Shown here: positions 5,673-6,411 of the stretch, piece by piece
Numbering within the stretch: position 1 is the first letter of the stretch
How the letters are laid out: every line of letters begins with the position of its first letter
NCBI GenBank assembly: GCA_027068615.1
Contig: JAMOQV010000129.1
Span: 1-6,411, forward strand
Reading direction: 5' to 3'
DNA from: Helicobacteraceae bacterium
GTDB taxonomy: Bacteria > Campylobacterota > Campylobacteria > Campylobacterales > Sulfurimonadaceae
Length of the DNA: 6,411 nucleotides
Notes under the pieces: model-generated
What the model was told of the DNA's origin: nothing
What the model saw: the letters and a program-made list of their open reading frames with translations, nothing else
The model's database searches: none
Translations under genes and position numbers: made by a program

Positions 5673-6302
5673 ATGTTCTTTGAAATGTTTAAGGATTTTT
5701 TTAAAAATAGAAATTTAAAAAGACTAAAAGATGAAAGATTTAAGTTTTTGTTTGAAGCAGATGTTAGTGGTGAATATGTTGTTTTTGATACTGAAACAAC
5801 AGGATTAAACCCTAAAAAAGATGAGATTTTATCTATAGGTGCTGTAAAAATCAAAGACAATAAAATACTTACATCTCAAACTTTTGAGGTTTTTATAAAT
5901 AACTCTTGTGAGATTAGCTCAGAGAGTACAAAGATACACGGTATAAGAAAGATAGACCTAGTAGATGCTAAAACCACTCTTGAGGCTATACCTGAGTTTT
6001 TAGAGTTTATTGGGTCACGACCTTTGGTTGGGTACTATTTGGAGTTTGATATAGCTATGATAAACAAGTATATAAAACCTATGTATGGCATCACACTTCC
6101 AAACCAACAGATAGAGATTTCTGAAATTTACTATAATCAGAAAATCAAATTTATACCACAAGGAAATATTGATTTAAGGTTCGATACAATACTTGAGAAT
6201 TGTTTAGTGCCAAATATGGGTACACACAATGCAGTCAACGATGCTATTATGACTGGATTGATATATTTAAAATTAACACAAGGAAAAAATAATGAGCGAT
6301 AA
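5673..6302 (+). CDS. DnaQ-like DEDDh 3'-5' exonuclease
   Basis: The 209-residue protein carries all catalytic motifs of the DEDDh exonuclease family related to the DNA polymerase III epsilon subunit. ExoI is VVFDTETTGL with D39 and E41, ExoII is LVGYYLEFDIAMIN with D126, and ExoIII is HNAVND with H185 and D190. It should cut DNA or RNA ends from the 3' side with two metal ions. It is a stand-alone form: the first 30 or so residues are a basic, phenylalanine-rich stretch ending FKFLFEADVSGEYV, and there is no sign of a polymerase-binding tail. Related proteins in Gammaproteobacteria share GYYLEFD and LPNxxIE and, as I recall, also sit beside a DUF294 gene and acs or actP. It is therefore likely a dedicated partner of the DUF294 protein, not the replicative proofreader; its substrate is unknown. 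The start codon touches the preceding stop (TAAATG) with no Shine-Dalgarno, which suggests reinitiation. An alternative ATG at 5685 is no better supported. The gene's end overlaps acs by 11 nt. Confidence 0.9.
   Translation: MFFEMFKDFFKNRNLKRLKDERFKFLFEADVSGEYVVFDTETTGLNPKKDEILSIGAVKIKDNKILTSQTFEVFINNSCEISSESTKIHGIRKIDLVDAKTTLEAIPEFLEFIGSRPLVGYYLEFDIAMINKYIKPMYGITLPNQQIEISEIYYNQKIKFIPQGNIDLRFDTILENCLVPNMGTHNAVNDAIMTGLIYLKLTQGKNNER
6280..6284 (+). promoter_or_regulatory. Shine-Dalgarno of acs within the exonuclease gene
   Basis: AAGGA ends 7 nt before the ATG at 6292, inside the end of the exonuclease gene. It supports the overlapping acs start. Confidence 0.75.
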
Positions 6303-6411
6303 AAAACAAGTTTTTAAACCAAATAAAGAGTTTGCAAAAAATGCAAATATAAAAAATATGTGTGAATACCATGAGTTACAAGATTGGGCTATAGAAGATT
6401 ATGAGGGCTTT
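6292..6411 (+). CDS. acs: Acetyl-CoA synthetase, N-terminal end (partial)
   Basis: Forty codons are visible before the window ends; the family is usually about 650 residues. The N-terminus FKPNKEFAKNANIKNMCEY, then HELQDWAIEDYEGF, matches the conserved start of AMP-forming acetyl-CoA synthetases (consensus F-P-x-F-x-x-x-A-x-(I/V)-x-S-x-x-x-Y-x-x-L, with an FW following), and the frame stays open to the edge. The enzyme makes acetyl-CoA from acetate, ATP and CoA, releasing AMP and PPi, in the cytoplasm. The adenylation and lysine-acetylation motifs lie outside the window. It overlaps the exonuclease gene by 11 nt in another frame, so it is probably translated from the same operon mRNA. The actP/yjcH neighbourhood strongly supports the assignment over other acyl-CoA synthetases, though propionyl-CoA synthetase cannot be excluded from 40 residues. 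Confidence 0.85.
   Translation, partial: MSDKKQVFKPNKEFAKNANIKNMCEYHELQDWAIEDYEGF

Noticed and set aside
5651..5860. Minus-strand open frame across the DUF294/exonuclease junction
   Set aside because: It covers the conserved ExoI motif on the other strand and its product is Ser/Lys/Phe low-complexity.
1..6411. CRISPR array, tRNA/rRNA, insertion sequence or phage attachment site
   Set aside because: No spaced repeats, cloverleaf, transposase gene or terminal repeats were seen; the window is ordinary operonic sequence apart from the Nudix remnant.

Overview
The window looks like a chromosomal piece of a Campylobacterota (Epsilonproteobacteria) genome, probably a Sulfurimonas/Arcobacter/Sulfurospirillum-type bacterium. 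This rests on the strongly AT-rich sequence, heavy use of AT-ending codons (ATA, TTA, AAA, GAT), very tight gene packing, and the style of the OprD-like porin and OmpR-type regulator. No 16S or other taxonomic marker is present, so the placement is an inference.

Layout, all on the + strand. (1) Bases 1-122 are the last 39 codons of an OmpR-family response regulator. (2) Bases 124-303 hold what looks like a decayed C-terminal fragment of a Nudix hydrolase with no usable start of its own. (3) Bases 304-484 are a non-coding control region. It carries a perfect 11-bp tandem repeat and a 9-bp inverted repeat that overlaps the porin ribosome binding site. (4) From 485 to the right edge runs a six-gene head-to-tail cluster: OprD-type porin, YjcH/DUF485 membrane protein, ActP acetate symporter, a cNMP-like/CBS/DUF294 nucleotidyltransferase-like protein, a DEDDh 3'-5' exonuclease, and the first 40 codons of acetyl-CoA synthetase (acs). 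Gaps are 16, 1, 2, 0 and -11 nt with no terminator between genes, so a single transcript is likely.

The cluster reads as an acetate (short-chain carboxylate) scavenging operon. The porin would let the acid through the outer membrane, ActP with YjcH would carry it across the inner membrane, and Acs would activate it to acetyl-CoA, producing AMP and PPi. The two genes between transporter and synthetase have no metabolic role of their own. I recall the same protein pair lying near acs/actP in Gammaproteobacteria such as Vibrio, Shewanella and Pseudomonas, which suggests a conserved but poorly understood regulatory module. A CBS-domain protein that senses adenylates and carries a GlnD-like nucleotidyltransferase fold would suit an AMP-producing pathway, but that is inference.

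The most interesting points are this nucleotidyltransferase/exonuclease pair, the tandem repeat in the promoter region next to a response regulator gene (OmpR-type regulators bind such repeats), the hairpin that could mask the porin ribosome binding site, and several long perfect inverted repeats inside the coding sequences.
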